DNA of 64,000 nucleotides, taken from assembly GCA_963678585.2 (NCBI GenBank), contig CAXXGA010000003.1, positions 310,001 to 374,000 of the forward strand, read 5' to 3'. Below are positions 50,507-60,511 of the stretch, one piece after another (position 1 is the stretch's first letter; the number at the start of each line of letters is the position of its first letter). The position numbers were made by a program, and so were the translations under genes. The stretch comes from Breoghania sp963678585. GTDB lineage: Bacteria > Pseudomonadota > Alphaproteobacteria > Rhizobiales > Stappiaceae. A model generated the notes under the pieces. That model worked only from the letters and a program-made list of their open reading frames with translations. It made no database searches and was not told where the DNA came from.

Positions 50507-50819
50507 CCAAAACGTTCGAGGGACAGACCCGGGCCGAATGCAGCGGCGGTGGGGCGCTCCGGTGTGGGCGAGGCGATATCAGACGGGCATGAAGGTGAGG
50601 CCGATATGAGGTCAGCAAGACGGCGCTTGCGACGGGGCTTTCGGCGGTTTGTCATCGGGCCTTTATTAAGGCGTGAGCTGACACGCCGGGGTTGCACGCG
50701 CCTGCGATAGCGAGCGCGGCGACGGTTCATCTTGCCATGCCGCCAGCCTGTCGCTACATGTGCTCACCTGAAAACGCCGGAACCTATTGAGACCCCGAAC
50801 CACGGAAAGATCGACCGAG

Positions 50820-51116
50820 ATGGCCGTCGTCTGCTCCATCGTCCCCGTTATTCTGGTCGCGCTGCGGCTCTATTTCTACGTCATCATCGCATCCGCGATC
50901 TTCTCGTGGCTCTATGCGTTCAATGTCGTCAACCCGCGCAATCAGGTCGTGGGCATGATCGGTCAGGTTCTCTATTCGCTGACCGAGCCGCTCTACCGTC
51001 CGATCCGCAATTTCCTGCCCGCCATGGGTGGGCTGGATCTGTCGCCTATCGTGGTGATCCTGCTTCTCATGCTGGTTCAGAACCTCATCACCAATCTCAG
51101 CGGCTGCTACTACTAG
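50820..51116 (+). CDS. YggT family integral membrane protein
   Basis: 98 aa from ATG 50820. Two membrane helices are separated by the conserved segment VNPRNQVVGMIGQVLYSLTEPLYRPIRNFLPAMGGLDLSPIVVI, which is the YggT signature. The family has been linked to osmotic tolerance and cell-shape proteins but the role is not settled. It is followed by the DUF167 gene, the same order as in many bacteria. Confidence 0.9.
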   Translation: MAVVCSIVPVILVALRLYFYVIIASAIFSWLYAFNVVNPRNQVVGMIGQVLYSLTEPLYRPIRNFLPAMGGLDLSPIVVILLLMLVQNLITNLSGCYY

Positions 51117-51145
51117 GCGGTCGGGATGTGTGAGGTGACCTTGGC

Positions 51146-51475
51146 GTGACGCAGGATGTTCCCTGGCGCGCAGCCGACGGCGGCGTGCGGATTGCCCTGC
51201 GTCTGACGCCCAAGGCGTCGCGCGATCAGCTCGACGGACTGAATGTTCTTTCCGACGGCCGGGTCGTGCTTGTGGCCCGCGTTCGGGCGGTTCCCGACAA
51301 GGGAGCCGCCAACAAGGCGCTCGAAAAACTTCTCTCCAAGACGTTGAAAGTCCCCTCCCGCGACGTTTCCATCGAGGCCGGTCATACGGCCCGGCTGAAG
51401 ACCGTTTTCCTGCGAGGGGACGAAAAGGATCTGATTCAGGTGCTGGAAGCGCTCGCATTGCCGCGTCTGGGCTGA
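51146..51475 (+). CDS. DUF167/YggU family protein
   Basis: 109 aa with a GTG start preceded by GAGGTG. VRIALRLTPKASRDQLDGL, VRAVPDKGAANKALEKLLSKTLKVPSRDVSIEAGHTARLKTVFL is the whole YggU fold. Function unknown; it lies between yggT and folD, all on the plus strand. Confidence 0.9.
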   Translation: MTQDVPWRAADGGVRIALRLTPKASRDQLDGLNVLSDGRVVLVARVRAVPDKGAANKALEKLLSKTLKVPSRDVSIEAGHTARLKTVFLRGDEKDLIQVLEALALPRLG

Positions 51476-51530
51476 TAAGACGCAGCCGATACCAGCCCCT
51501 CATCCGGATTTTCGTTCCAAGGACACACCC

Positions 51531-52442
<912 letters not shown>

Positions 52443-52566
52443 TCGGAGACCGGTCCGGACTTCAGCCCCAAACTTCCGGGATGCTGCGTAGCGCGGAAAT
52501 TGAGCCTTGCATCTTGGCGAAATCTTAACGTCCGCCACGCAAGGTTTCCCGCGAAGGAGTAGCCCC

Positions 52567-52755
52567 ATGACCGCAACTGCCACCGCCGCCGTCGTCGCCG
52601 ACCGCTCTCAGGCCGTGTCCACCATGGTCGCCGCCTTCATGAAACAGGGCGCTGCACAGGCGCAGGCCATGGCCGCAATGCTCGAAGAAGCCGCCCAATC
52701 TGCCAAGGCGGCCGCGCCTGCAGGGATGGGGGCGGCGGTCGACATCAGCGCCTGA
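52567..52755 (+). CDS. Small protein, possibly YjfB-like motility family
   Basis: 62 aa with AAGGAG and a good distance to the ATG. MKQGAAQAQAMAAMLEEAAQSAKAAAP and a final GAAVDISA follow the pattern of the YjfB family (helix rich in Ala/Gln, then GxxxDI near the end), of unknown role though linked to motility genes in some bacteria. The assignment is tentative; no flagellar genes are in the window. Confidence 0.55.
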   Translation: MTATATAAVVADRSQAVSTMVAAFMKQGAAQAQAMAAMLEEAAQSAKAAAPAGMGAAVDISA

Positions 52756-52935
52756 GCGCCGGTTTCGGGGCGGTGCTCCATGGCTGCGAGCCGGTTGTTA
52801 AGCGATTTTCGTCAATATTTAGCCGTCCGTTCAAGGCACGGTTGACCATCTTAAGACTTGGTTGAGATTCGTTACCGGGTATTAACGAGACAGAGCGACC
52901 CTGCGGTCACGTCCTGAAACAAGGAGTGTTCTCTT

Positions 52936-53193
52936 ATGCAGATCACCGGAGCCGGGCCCGCCCAACAGTCGCAGTTCGATTTCGACACGAAGATCGAACG
53001 GCAGGGCAGCCAGTCCAGCCAGGAACTCCAGTCCGGATCGCAGGCGGGTAATGTTCAGGCCGCCAGCGGGAACGACAACACGACTGCCAATCCGCCTGTA
53101 CAGGCGTCGTCGGAAAGTTCCGAAAGCGGAACGGAGGATCGTTCGCCCGCCCGTGAGCGTGGCGTGGGCAACTCGCTCGATATTTCGGTGTAG
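52936..53193 (+). CDS. Small Ser/Gln-rich protein of unknown function
   Basis: 85 aa, ATG with AAGGAGTG upstream. It is low-complexity and rich in Ser, Gln, Asn and Glu, so probably disordered, and it ends NSLDISV, similar to the end of the neighbouring 62-aa protein (VDISA). No domain recognised. Low-complexity composition makes a real gene less certain, but the ribosome site and codon use support it. Confidence 0.5.
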   Translation: MQITGAGPAQQSQFDFDTKIERQGSQSSQELQSGSQAGNVQAASGNDNTTANPPVQASSESSESGTEDRSPARERGVGNSLDISV

Positions 53194-53321
53194 CCCTCAG
53201 GCTGGCCGTTTTCACTTCCTGACCATCGCAGCCTTCCCCGCGGCCGCGAAACACCATGTCGGCCCTGCGCATTCCGCGGGCCGACATTTTCGTTCGGGCC
53301 CGCGGATCATGCGGGCCGCGG

Positions 53322-53990
53322 TCAGTTCTGCGCCTTGATAGCCGCTTTCAGCATGGCCTGCGCATCGGCCGAATCCCATTCCGCCGGGCCATACATGGCG
53401 CCGATCTCGCAGCCGTCAGGTCCGACCAGCATCGTGGCGGGCAGGCCCGTTGCGCGGCCAAGGGAACGCAGGGCGACAAAGAGACCCAACTTGTCGTCTG
53501 TGTAGCGGGTAAGGTTCTTTACCCCGATCTCGTCGAGAAATTTCTTCGGTCGATCGCCGGGGCGCACGTCCACGTTCACCGCCGCCACCTCGAAATCGTC
53601 ACCGCCCATGAGGCCCTGCAGCCTGTCCAGAGCCGGCATTTCCTTGCGGCAGGGGGCGCACCAGGTTGCCCAGAGGTTCAAAAGAACAGTCTTTCCGGCG
53701 AAATCGTTCAGCGTCATCTCCGTCCCGTCTGCATCATTGAAAACGAGTTCAGAGGCATCGAGTGGCTTGGTCGTGGGCAGGAACGCGGCCACTTCCCCGG
53801 TGGCGAGCGGTTTGGCCGCTTGCGCGCTTTTCAGGGATACGGCACACGACTTGCCATTGCCCGAGTTGCCATCAGGCATTCCGATCCCGTATATCGCAGC
53901 CACACCGATTGCAGCGCCGGCCAATGCGGCGAGTGCGATCAGCTTTCGGCCGTTGCCACGTCTCGGAGTTTCTTTGGCGGGTTCGGTCAT
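53322..53990 (-). CDS. tlpA: TlpA-like membrane-anchored thiol-disulfide oxidoreductase
   Basis: 222 aa from ATG 53990. One N-terminal membrane anchor (LIALAALAGAAIGVAAIYGIG) and a periplasmic thioredoxin domain with WCAPC in LLNLWATWCAPCRKEMPALDRL. The cis-Pro is in GLPATMLV. In alphaproteobacteria TlpA reduces copper chaperones and cytochrome oxidase assembly proteins. It is divergent from argH, as in many Rhizobiales. Confidence 0.88.
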   Translation of the reverse strand: MTEPAKETPRRGNGRKLIALAALAGAAIGVAAIYGIGMPDGNSGNGKSCAVSLKSAQAAKPLATGEVAAFLPTTKPLDASELVFNDADGTEMTLNDFAGKTVLLNLWATWCAPCRKEMPALDRLQGLMGGDDFEVAAVNVDVRPGDRPKKFLDEIGVKNLTRYTDDKLGLFVALRSLGRATGLPATMLVGPDGCEIGAMYGPAEWDSADAQAMLKAAIKAQN

Positions 53991-54024
53991 TGTTTTGGGC
54001 AACCTTGCTTACAGGGGCTTGAGG

Positions 54025-55422
54025 ATGAGCAATCGCATGTGGGGCGGCCGGTTTGCCGAAGGCCCGGACGCAATCATGGAAGAAATTAACGCTTCCATCG
54101 GCTATGACCGCAAGCTCTATCAGCAGGACATCGCCGGGTCCAAGGCCCATGTCGGCATGCTGGCGGCTCAGGGTATCGTCGCGGCAGAAGATGCCGAGGC
54201 GATCTCCAACGGTCTAGACACGATCTTGTCAGAAATTGAGGCAGGCACGTTCACATTCTCACGTGCCCTGGAAGACATTCATATGAATGTCGAGGCGCGG
54301 CTGGCCGATCTGATCGGCGATGCAGCGGGCAGGCTTCACACCGCACGTTCGCGAAACGATCAGGTGGCGACCGATTTCCGCCTCTGGGTGCGCGATACGA
54401 TGGACACGCTCGACCATCAGCTTGCCGATCTGCAGCGTGCGCTGGCGGCAAAGGCGGAGATCCACGCCGGCGCGGTCATGCCGGGCTTCACGCATCTCCA
54501 GTCGGCCCAGCCGGTCACGTTCGGCCATCACATGCTGGCCTATGTGGAGATGCTCTCGCGCGATCGCGGCCGGTTCAGTGACGCCCGCAAGCGCATGAAC
54601 GAATGCCCGCTGGGGTCCGCGGCTCTCGCAGGTACCTCTTTCCCGATCGACCGTCACGCCACGGCGGCAGCCCTCGGCTTCGATCGTCCGACCGCCAATT
54701 CGCTCGATGCGGTGGCGGATCGCGATTTCGTGCTCGAAGCTCTGGCGGCCTCCGCGATTGCCGCGATGCACCTGTCGCGGCTGGCGGAAGAGATCGTGGT
54801 GTGGTGTTCGGCGCAGTTCGGCTTCGTGAAGCTTTCCGACAAGTTCACCACCGGCTCCTCGATCATGCCGCAGAAGCGCAACCCGGACGCGGCCGAACTG
54901 GTGCGCGCCAAGACGGGCCGCATCACCGGGGCTCTGGTCGGCCTGCTGACCGTGATGAAGGGCCTGCCGCTCGCCTATTCCAAGGACATGCAGGAAGACA
55001 AGGAACAGGCCTTCGACGCGCTGTCCAACCTGTCGCTGGCCATTGCGGCGATGACGGGCATGGTGTCCGACATGGAGCCCGATGTGCGGCGCCTGAAAAA
55101 GGCGGCGGGTTCTGGCTATTCCACCGCAACGGATCTGGCCGACTGGCTGGTGCGCGTGCTGGGCGTTCCCTTCCGCCGGGCCCATCACATTACCGGTTCC
55201 ATTGTCGGGATCGCGTCTGCGCAGGGCATCGAACTGCACAAGGTTTCGCTTGCCGAGATGCAGGGCGTGGAAGCCGGGATCACCGAGGATGTCTATTCGG
55301 TGTTGTCGGTCGACAAGTCGATCCGCAGCCGCACCAGCTACGGCGGCACCTCGCCGGTCAATGTGCGCAAGCAGGCCCGGCGCTGGATCAAGCAGCTCGA
55401 AAAGGACGCCGCGAAGGGCTGA
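54025..55422 (+). CDS. argH: Argininosuccinate lyase
   Basis: 465 aa, from the ATG at 54025 (MSNRMWGGRFAEGPDAIMEEINASIGYDRKLYQQDI). Catalytic signature GSSIMPQKRNPDAAELVRAK, HTARSRNDQVATDFRLW and the conserved His in THLQSAQPVTFGHHML. It cleaves argininosuccinate to arginine and fumarate, the last step of arginine synthesis. It heads the argH-lptM-lysA group. Confidence 0.97.
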   Translation: MSNRMWGGRFAEGPDAIMEEINASIGYDRKLYQQDIAGSKAHVGMLAAQGIVAAEDAEAISNGLDTILSEIEAGTFTFSRALEDIHMNVEARLADLIGDAAGRLHTARSRNDQVATDFRLWVRDTMDTLDHQLADLQRALAAKAEIHAGAVMPGFTHLQSAQPVTFGHHMLAYVEMLSRDRGRFSDARKRMNECPLGSAALAGTSFPIDRHATAAALGFDRPTANSLDAVADRDFVLEALAASAIAAMHLSRLAEEIVVWCSAQFGFVKLSDKFTTGSSIMPQKRNPDAAELVRAKTGRITGALVGLLTVMKGLPLAYSKDMQEDKEQAFDALSNLSLAIAAMTGMVSDMEPDVRRLKKAAGSGYSTATDLADWLVRVLGVPFRRAHHITGSIVGIASAQGIELHKVSLAEMQGVEAGITEDVYSVLSVDKSIRSRTSYGGTSPVNVRKQARRWIKQLEKDAAKG

Positions 55423-55626
55423 GCAGCCTACCGGCGGCAGAATACGGCGGCGCACAGGTTCGTTTTGGCGCAAACAACGGCTTGAAGCGAACGCGCCGCC
55501 GTGCGACACGAATGAGCGTGCGCAATTCGCGCAAGCACGACATCTCGCAATGCGGGCAACCTGACCGGCTTCCAGGGGGCATTGTCCCTCAAGCCATGTT
55601 GTCCGGATCAGAATCTGGAGAAATCC

Positions 55627-55845
55627 GTGAGCGCCGTCCGTTCCGCCCGTCTGGCCGTTCTTGTTGCCGCCGTCGTCGCCCTCACCGTCAGCGGTTGCGG
55701 GCGACGTGGACCGCTTGAGGCACCCTCGGCAGAGCGAAAACCGGAGGCAACCGGCATGAGCGTCATTGTTCCCGGTCCCTCCGCTGAGAGACCGTCCGCG
55801 AGCAAGACGCCCGACAGGCCGTTCATTCTCGATCCGCTTATCTGA
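55627..55845 (+). CDS. lptM: LptM family lipoprotein
   Basis: 72 aa from a GTG at 55627 with GGAGAAA upstream. A short signal ends at the lipobox VSGC, directly followed by GRRGPLEAP, the LptM/YifL motif C-G-x-x-G-P-L. LptM helps oxidative maturation of LptD in E. coli. It sits between argH and lysA, its usual place. Confidence 0.85.
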   Translation: MSAVRSARLAVLVAAVVALTVSGCGRRGPLEAPSAERKPEATGMSVIVPGPSAERPSASKTPDRPFILDPLI

Positions 55846-55865
55846 TTTTTCCGGAGCTTCAGCCC

Positions 55866-57137
55866 GTGCATCATTTTTCCTATCGTGACGGCGTCCTGCA
55901 CGCCGAAGACGTGAGTGTGGCCGATATCGCGCGCGAGGTCGGCACGCCGTTTTACTGCTATTCAACCGCGACGCTGGAACGTCACTACAAGGTCTTTTCC
56001 GCCGCGTTCGAGGGGATCGACTCGTTCATCTGTTACGCGGTGAAAGCCAATTCCAACCAGGCCGTCCTGACGACGCTCGCCCGTCTCGGTGCTGGCATGG
56101 ACGTGGTCTCGGAAGGCGAATTGCGCCGCGCCCTTGCCGCGGGCGTTCCCGGTGAGCGGATCATGTTCTCCGGCGTCGGCAAGACGGCGGAGGAACTCGC
56201 CTTCGCGCTCGATCAGGACATCCTGTGCTTCAACGTGGAATCGGAGCCGGAGCTGGAAGCGCTTTCCCGGGTCGCCAGCAGCAAGGGGCGCACGGCGCGG
56301 ATTTCGCTGCGGATCAATCCGGACGTGGATGCGCGCACCCATGCCAAGATTTCCACGGGCAAGTCGGAAAACAAGTTCGGCATTCCGTGGAAGCGCGCGC
56401 GCGAGGTCTACGGTCAGGCAGCGGCGCTGCCGGGGCTCGAGGTGACCGGCATCGACATGCATATCGGGTCGCAGATCACCGAGCTTGAGCCTTTCGATGC
56501 GGCATTTGCGCGGCTTGGCGAACTGATCGAGGCGCTGCGCAGCGACGGCCACGAGATCGAGCATATCGATCTGGGCGGCGGTCTCGGCATTCCCTATCGC
56601 AACAACAACGAACCGCCCCCGCATCCGGAAGCCTATGCGGCGCTGGTGAAGAAGCATGTGGAGCGGCTGGGCTGCCGCATCATCTGCGAGCCGGGTCGCC
56701 TGATCGCGGGCAATGCGGGCATTCTCGTGTCCGAGGTCGTTTACATGAAGCACGGGGCGGGCAAGACCTTCGTCATTGCCGATGCCGCGATGAACGACCT
56801 GGTGCGTCCGACGCTCTATGAGGCCTGGCACGAGATCGGGCCGGTCAAGGAGCCCGCACCCGATGCTCCGCGCATGGTGGCCGATATCGTCGGGCCCGTC
56901 TGCGAGACCGGCGACTATCTCGGCCACGAGCGCGATCTGCCGGAGCTGGTCGCCGGCGATCTGATCGCGGTCTATTCGGCAGGCGCTTACGGTGCGGTGC
57001 AGTCGAGCACCTACAACTCGCGCCGTCTCGTGCCGGAAGTGATGGTCAATGGCGACCGGTTCGCCGTTATCCGGCCCCGGCCTTCCTACGAAGACCTGAT
57101 CTCGCTCGACCGCGTGCCGGACTGGCTGAAGGACTGA
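55866..57137 (+). CDS. lysA: Diaminopimelate decarboxylase
   Basis: 423 aa with a GTG start. The PLP Lys is in ICYAVKANSNQAVL (about 58), HIGSQI carries the catalytic His, EPGRLIAGNAG binds the phosphate, and CETGDYLGHERDLP carries the catalytic Cys from the other subunit. It makes lysine from meso-diaminopimelate. It lies 20 bases after lptM. Confidence 0.97.
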   Translation: MHHFSYRDGVLHAEDVSVADIAREVGTPFYCYSTATLERHYKVFSAAFEGIDSFICYAVKANSNQAVLTTLARLGAGMDVVSEGELRRALAAGVPGERIMFSGVGKTAEELAFALDQDILCFNVESEPELEALSRVASSKGRTARISLRINPDVDARTHAKISTGKSENKFGIPWKRAREVYGQAAALPGLEVTGIDMHIGSQITELEPFDAAFARLGELIEALRSDGHEIEHIDLGGGLGIPYRNNNEPPPHPEAYAALVKKHVERLGCRIICEPGRLIAGNAGILVSEVVYMKHGAGKTFVIADAAMNDLVRPTLYEAWHEIGPVKEPAPDAPRMVADIVGPVCETGDYLGHERDLPELVAGDLIAVYSAGAYGAVQSSTYNSRRLVPEVMVNGDRFAVIRPRPSYEDLISLDRVPDWLKD

Positions 57138-57355
57138 GCCTGAACACGCCGGGAGGTTTCGGCCTCCGGGCGGCGTTCCGGCCATTTGAACAGATTGTGA
57201 GCCGCGGCGATCACGTAGCGGCCATAATTAGCTTGCCGAATGGCATTCCCCGCCACACCCTGTAGGGTAAAAGAGCAGGGTCGGCCTGCGCGCATTGCGT
57301 GCGATTGGCCTGTCCCGTCGTTTCCGGGGGGTGTCGGCAATCGGGGAGCTGCAAT

Positions 57356-59914
57356 TTGGCTAAGCAACGCGATCCTTTCGGCAATGATCAGGCACGGACC
57401 GATCAGGCTCCCTCTTGGGGGGCGGCGTTCGAACGCAAGCTGAACCGTTCGCTGGCGCTCGCCAGGGCAGCCCTCTTCTGGGAGCGACTGTGGCCGATTG
57501 CCTACCGTGTCCTCATGGTGGTCGGGGTGTTTCTCGCCCTGTCGTGGATGGGGGTCTGGTGGGTCCTGCCGGGTGTCTTGCGCTGGCTTGGCGTTCTGGG
57601 GTTCGTCGGAGCGCTCGGCTGGGTCGGCTTCCCGGCGCTCGGCTTGCGTTGGCCGAGCCGGGCTCAGGGTCTTGCCCGGATCGAGACCACAGGCCACTAC
57701 CGGCACCATCCGCTCATCGCAATCGAAGACAATCTCGCCACGGGCACGCAGGATCCGGCCGCGCGGGCCCTTTGGGAGGCACACCGCGCGCGCGCCTTCA
57801 AGGCGATGGCTTCCCTTCGCGCAGGATGGCCGCATCCGCAGGCGTTTCGAACCGATCCGTGGGGCCTTCGCGTGGTTGTGGCGATGCTGCTCGTGGTGGG
57901 CTTCGGAGCCTCGATGGGGGATCGCGGTGAGCGCACGATTTCCGCCTTTGTGGGAGCAGACGAGGCACCGGCCGCTTTCGGGCGCATCGATGCCTGGGTG
58001 ACGCCGCCCGCCTACACGCGTCGTCCGCCGATTTTCCTGACCGGCGAGGTCGGGCCGAAGCGCGATCCGGGTGCGGTGGTGACCGTGCCGGAAGGCAGTG
58101 TGGTGGTCGTGCGTGCGCAGGGCGAAAGCCGGGATCTTTCCGTCATCGCGGCAATTGGCGAGGGGCGGGAGGAAATCTCGCCGGAAAGCTCGCGAAATTT
58201 CAACGCAGCTTCCGACGCGCCGCTGGAACATCGCGTGACGCTGGACGGCAATGGCACGGTCGAAGCGCGCCGTGGCGGTGCGCTCGTGGAAAGCTGGCGT
58301 TTCGCGGTGGAGCCGGATGAAAGCCCGGTTATCCGTTTCCTGAGCGAGCCGGAGCCGCAACTGAGCGGCACGCTGAAGCTCAATTACGAGGTTTCCGACG
58401 ATTTCGGCGTGATGGCGGCTCGGGCCGAAATCAAGCCGGTGGAGAATGCGGCCACGGTTGCGGGCTCCGGCGCGGACCCGCATCCGCTTTACGAAGCGCC
58501 GGGCTTTCCGCTCTCCCTGCCCAGCCGCCGGGCGCGCGATGGCAAGGGGGAGACCTTCAAGGATCTCACGGCGCACCCCTGGGCGGGTTCGAAAGTGGAG
58601 CTGACGCTGGTCGCAACCGATCAGGCCGGACAGGAAGGCCGAAGCGAGACCAAGATCATCACGTTGCCGGAGCGGCCTTTTTCCAAACCTCTGGCGCGCG
58701 CGGTCGTGGAACAGCGGCGCAATATGGGGCTGGATGCCAATCTGCAGCCGCAGGTCGCGGATGCGATGGACATGCTCATGCTGGCTCCCGACACCTTCAT
58801 GAGGAATCCCAAGACGTTTCTCGGCATGAAATTCGTCTATTCCCGGCTGCTTGAGGCTGCGGACGACGATTCCCTGCGCGCCATCGCGGATCTGATGTGG
58901 GAGCTTGCCGGAACGATCGAGGACGGGGATCTGTCGGCTGCCGAGCGCGACTTGCGCAATGCGCAGAACAAGCTGCGCGAGGCTCTGGAGCGCGGGGCTT
59001 CCGACGACGAGATCGCCAAGTTGACGCAGGAGCTTCGCGAGGCCTTGCAGCGCTACATGCAGGCGCTGGCGGAGCAGATGAAGAAGAATCCGCAGGCAAT
59101 GCAGCCCATGGACCCCAATTCCCAGATGCTGCGCAGTCAGGATCTGGAGGAGATGCTGCGTCAGATCGAGGAACTGGCGAAAAGCGGAGCCAAGGATGCC
59201 GCGCGCGACCTGCTGGCCCAGATGCAGCGGATGCTGGAAAATCTCCAGACCGGACGCATGCAGCAGATGCCCCAGGGCCAGCAAAGCCAGGAAATGATGA
59301 AGATGCTCAATGAGCTGGCGGACATGATCCAGCGCCAGCAGGAGCTGATGGACCAGACGCACCGGCAGGGGCAGGAAAGGCGCGGCCAGCAGGGCGAACA
59401 GGGCCGCAGCGGCGAGCGGATGACGGAGGAGCAGCTCGCAGAGGCGCTCAAGCAGCTTCGCGAGGGGCAGGCCGATCTGGAAAAGCGGCTGCAGGAGCTG
59501 ATGGATCAGATGGCTGAAAACGGCATGAAGCAGCCGGGCGAACTGGGCGAAGCGGGCCGCAGCATGGGCCGGGCTGGCAAGGCGCTCGGTGAAGGCGATA
59601 CGGGCAGTGCGGTCGGCGAGCAGGGCAATGCGCTGGAAGCGTTGAGGCGCGGCGCGCAACAGCTTGGCGAGCAGATGATGGGGCCCGGCGGTCCCGGTGG
59701 CATGGCCCGACCGAACATGCGCAACGGCGAAGACCCGCTGGGGCGTCCGCGCCGCACCGACGGTCCCGACTACGGAAACCGTGTGCAGGTGCCCGACGAC
59801 ATCGACATCCAGCGTGCCCGGCGCATTCTGGAAGAACTTCGCCGCCGCTTCTCCGATCCCGGCCGCCCCCAGCTTGAACTGGATTATCTGGAACGGCTCC
59901 TGCGCCGCGAATAG
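57356..59914 (+). CDS. TIGR02302/DUF4175 family membrane protein
   Basis: 852 aa from a TTG at 57356 with GGGGAG upstream. The N-terminus has three membrane helices and WPSRAQGLARIETTGHYRHHPLIAIEDNLA, then ISAFVGADEAPAAFGRIDAWVTPPAYTRRPPIFL. The C-terminal 250 residues are very rich in Gln, Met and Glu and predicted to be helical (MLRSQDLEEMLRQIEELAKSGAKDAARDLLAQMQRMLENLQ, then repeats of MQQMPQGQQSQEMMKML). The final YLERLLRRE motif is typical. Members are conserved in Rhizobiales after lysA and are of unknown role, perhaps envelope-linked. Confidence 0.88.
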   Translation: MAKQRDPFGNDQARTDQAPSWGAAFERKLNRSLALARAALFWERLWPIAYRVLMVVGVFLALSWMGVWWVLPGVLRWLGVLGFVGALGWVGFPALGLRWPSRAQGLARIETTGHYRHHPLIAIEDNLATGTQDPAARALWEAHRARAFKAMASLRAGWPHPQAFRTDPWGLRVVVAMLLVVGFGASMGDRGERTISAFVGADEAPAAFGRIDAWVTPPAYTRRPPIFLTGEVGPKRDPGAVVTVPEGSVVVVRAQGESRDLSVIAAIGEGREEISPESSRNFNAASDAPLEHRVTLDGNGTVEARRGGALVESWRFAVEPDESPVIRFLSEPEPQLSGTLKLNYEVSDDFGVMAARAEIKPVENAATVAGSGADPHPLYEAPGFPLSLPSRRARDGKGETFKDLTAHPWAGSKVELTLVATDQAGQEGRSETKIITLPERPFSKPLARAVVEQRRNMGLDANLQPQVADAMDMLMLAPDTFMRNPKTFLGMKFVYSRLLEAADDDSLRAIADLMWELAGTIEDGDLSAAERDLRNAQNKLREALERGASDDEIAKLTQELREALQRYMQALAEQMKKNPQAMQPMDPNSQMLRSQDLEEMLRQIEELAKSGAKDAARDLLAQMQRMLENLQTGRMQQMPQGQQSQEMMKMLNELADMIQRQQELMDQTHRQGQERRGQQGEQGRSGERMTEEQLAEALKQLREGQADLEKRLQELMDQMAENGMKQPGELGEAGRSMGRAGKALGEGDTGSAVGEQGNALEALRRGAQQLGEQMMGPGGPGGMARPNMRNGEDPLGRPRRTDGPDYGNRVQVPDDIDIQRARRILEELRRRFSDPGRPQLELDYLERLLRRE

Positions 59915-59938
59915 CGGTCGGAGGGGGCGGCGAAGCGC

Positions 59939-60337
59939 CTAGTCGGGGTCTTCAGGGGTCCGGCGAATGGCGGTCACCTCGATCTCGATCAGCATTTCCG
60001 GTTCGATCATTTCGCACAGGACCATGGTGGCCGCGGGCCGGATTTCTCCAAAGGTGTCGGCGAGGATCGGGGCGATGCGGCGCACATGGGCCCGGTCGCT
60101 GACGTAGTAGCGCACGCGCACGACGTCGGCGAGGGAGGCGCGCACTTCCGCAAGCGTGCGGGCGATGTTGGCCAACGCCTTGCGTGTCTGCGTCTCCACC
60201 GTGGCGGGCAGGATGCTTCTCTCGTAGTCGTAGCCGGTCGTACCGGAGACGAAGATCCAGTCCTTGTCCACCACTGCGCGCGCGTAGCCGAACCGGCGTT
60301 CGAAGGTGGAGTTGGATGTGACGTGGTGACGGGTCAT
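59939..60337 (-). CDS. RidA family protein (YjgF/YER057c/UK114)
   Basis: 132 aa from ATG 60337. VVDKDWIFVSGTTGYDYERSILP, ETQTRKALANIARTLAEVRASLADVVRVRYYVSD and RPAATMVLCEMIEPEMLIEIEVTAI fit the RidA fold, with the catalytic Arg of the family replaced by Cys in VLCEMIEPEMLIEIE. That substitution suggests it belongs to the Rid subgroup without the classical imine deaminase activity. Confidence 0.85.
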   Translation of the reverse strand: MTRHHVTSNSTFERRFGYARAVVDKDWIFVSGTTGYDYERSILPATVETQTRKALANIARTLAEVRASLADVVRVRYYVSDRAHVRRIAPILADTFGEIRPAATMVLCEMIEPEMLIEIEVTAIRRTPEDPD

Positions 60338-60511
60338 GGGAGAGCGGTCCGTTCCTTCGAGAGAATGCCCGTTCGCGGGGTGGGCCGCGGCGTGACGCGT
60401 GCCGTATGACTGGACGGGCGGTCGGATACCAATCATTGCGGGTTCCGGGCCGGAAGGAAACGGGAAAATTGCAAGTCTGCGGCCCGTGGTGCAGTCCGTC
60501 GCAGGGATGGT

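Larger units (their letters stand above)
50273..50819. other. Intergenic region tRNA-Ala / yggT
   Basis: About 550 bases. It contains the tRNA promoter and a 13-base tandem repeat. A frame on the minus strand (50338-50730) of 130 codons is Arg-rich and has no recognisable product, so I do not call it a gene. Confidence 0.5.

Noticed and set aside
50338..50730. Arg-rich minus-strand frame of 130 codons beyond tRNA-Ala
   Set aside because: No recognisable domain, poor start context, and it overlaps a tandem repeat and the tRNA upstream region.
57086..59659. 857-codon minus-strand open frame opposite the TIGR02302 gene
   Set aside because: Leu/Arg/His-rich translation without domain; shadow of the Q/M-rich gene on the other strand.
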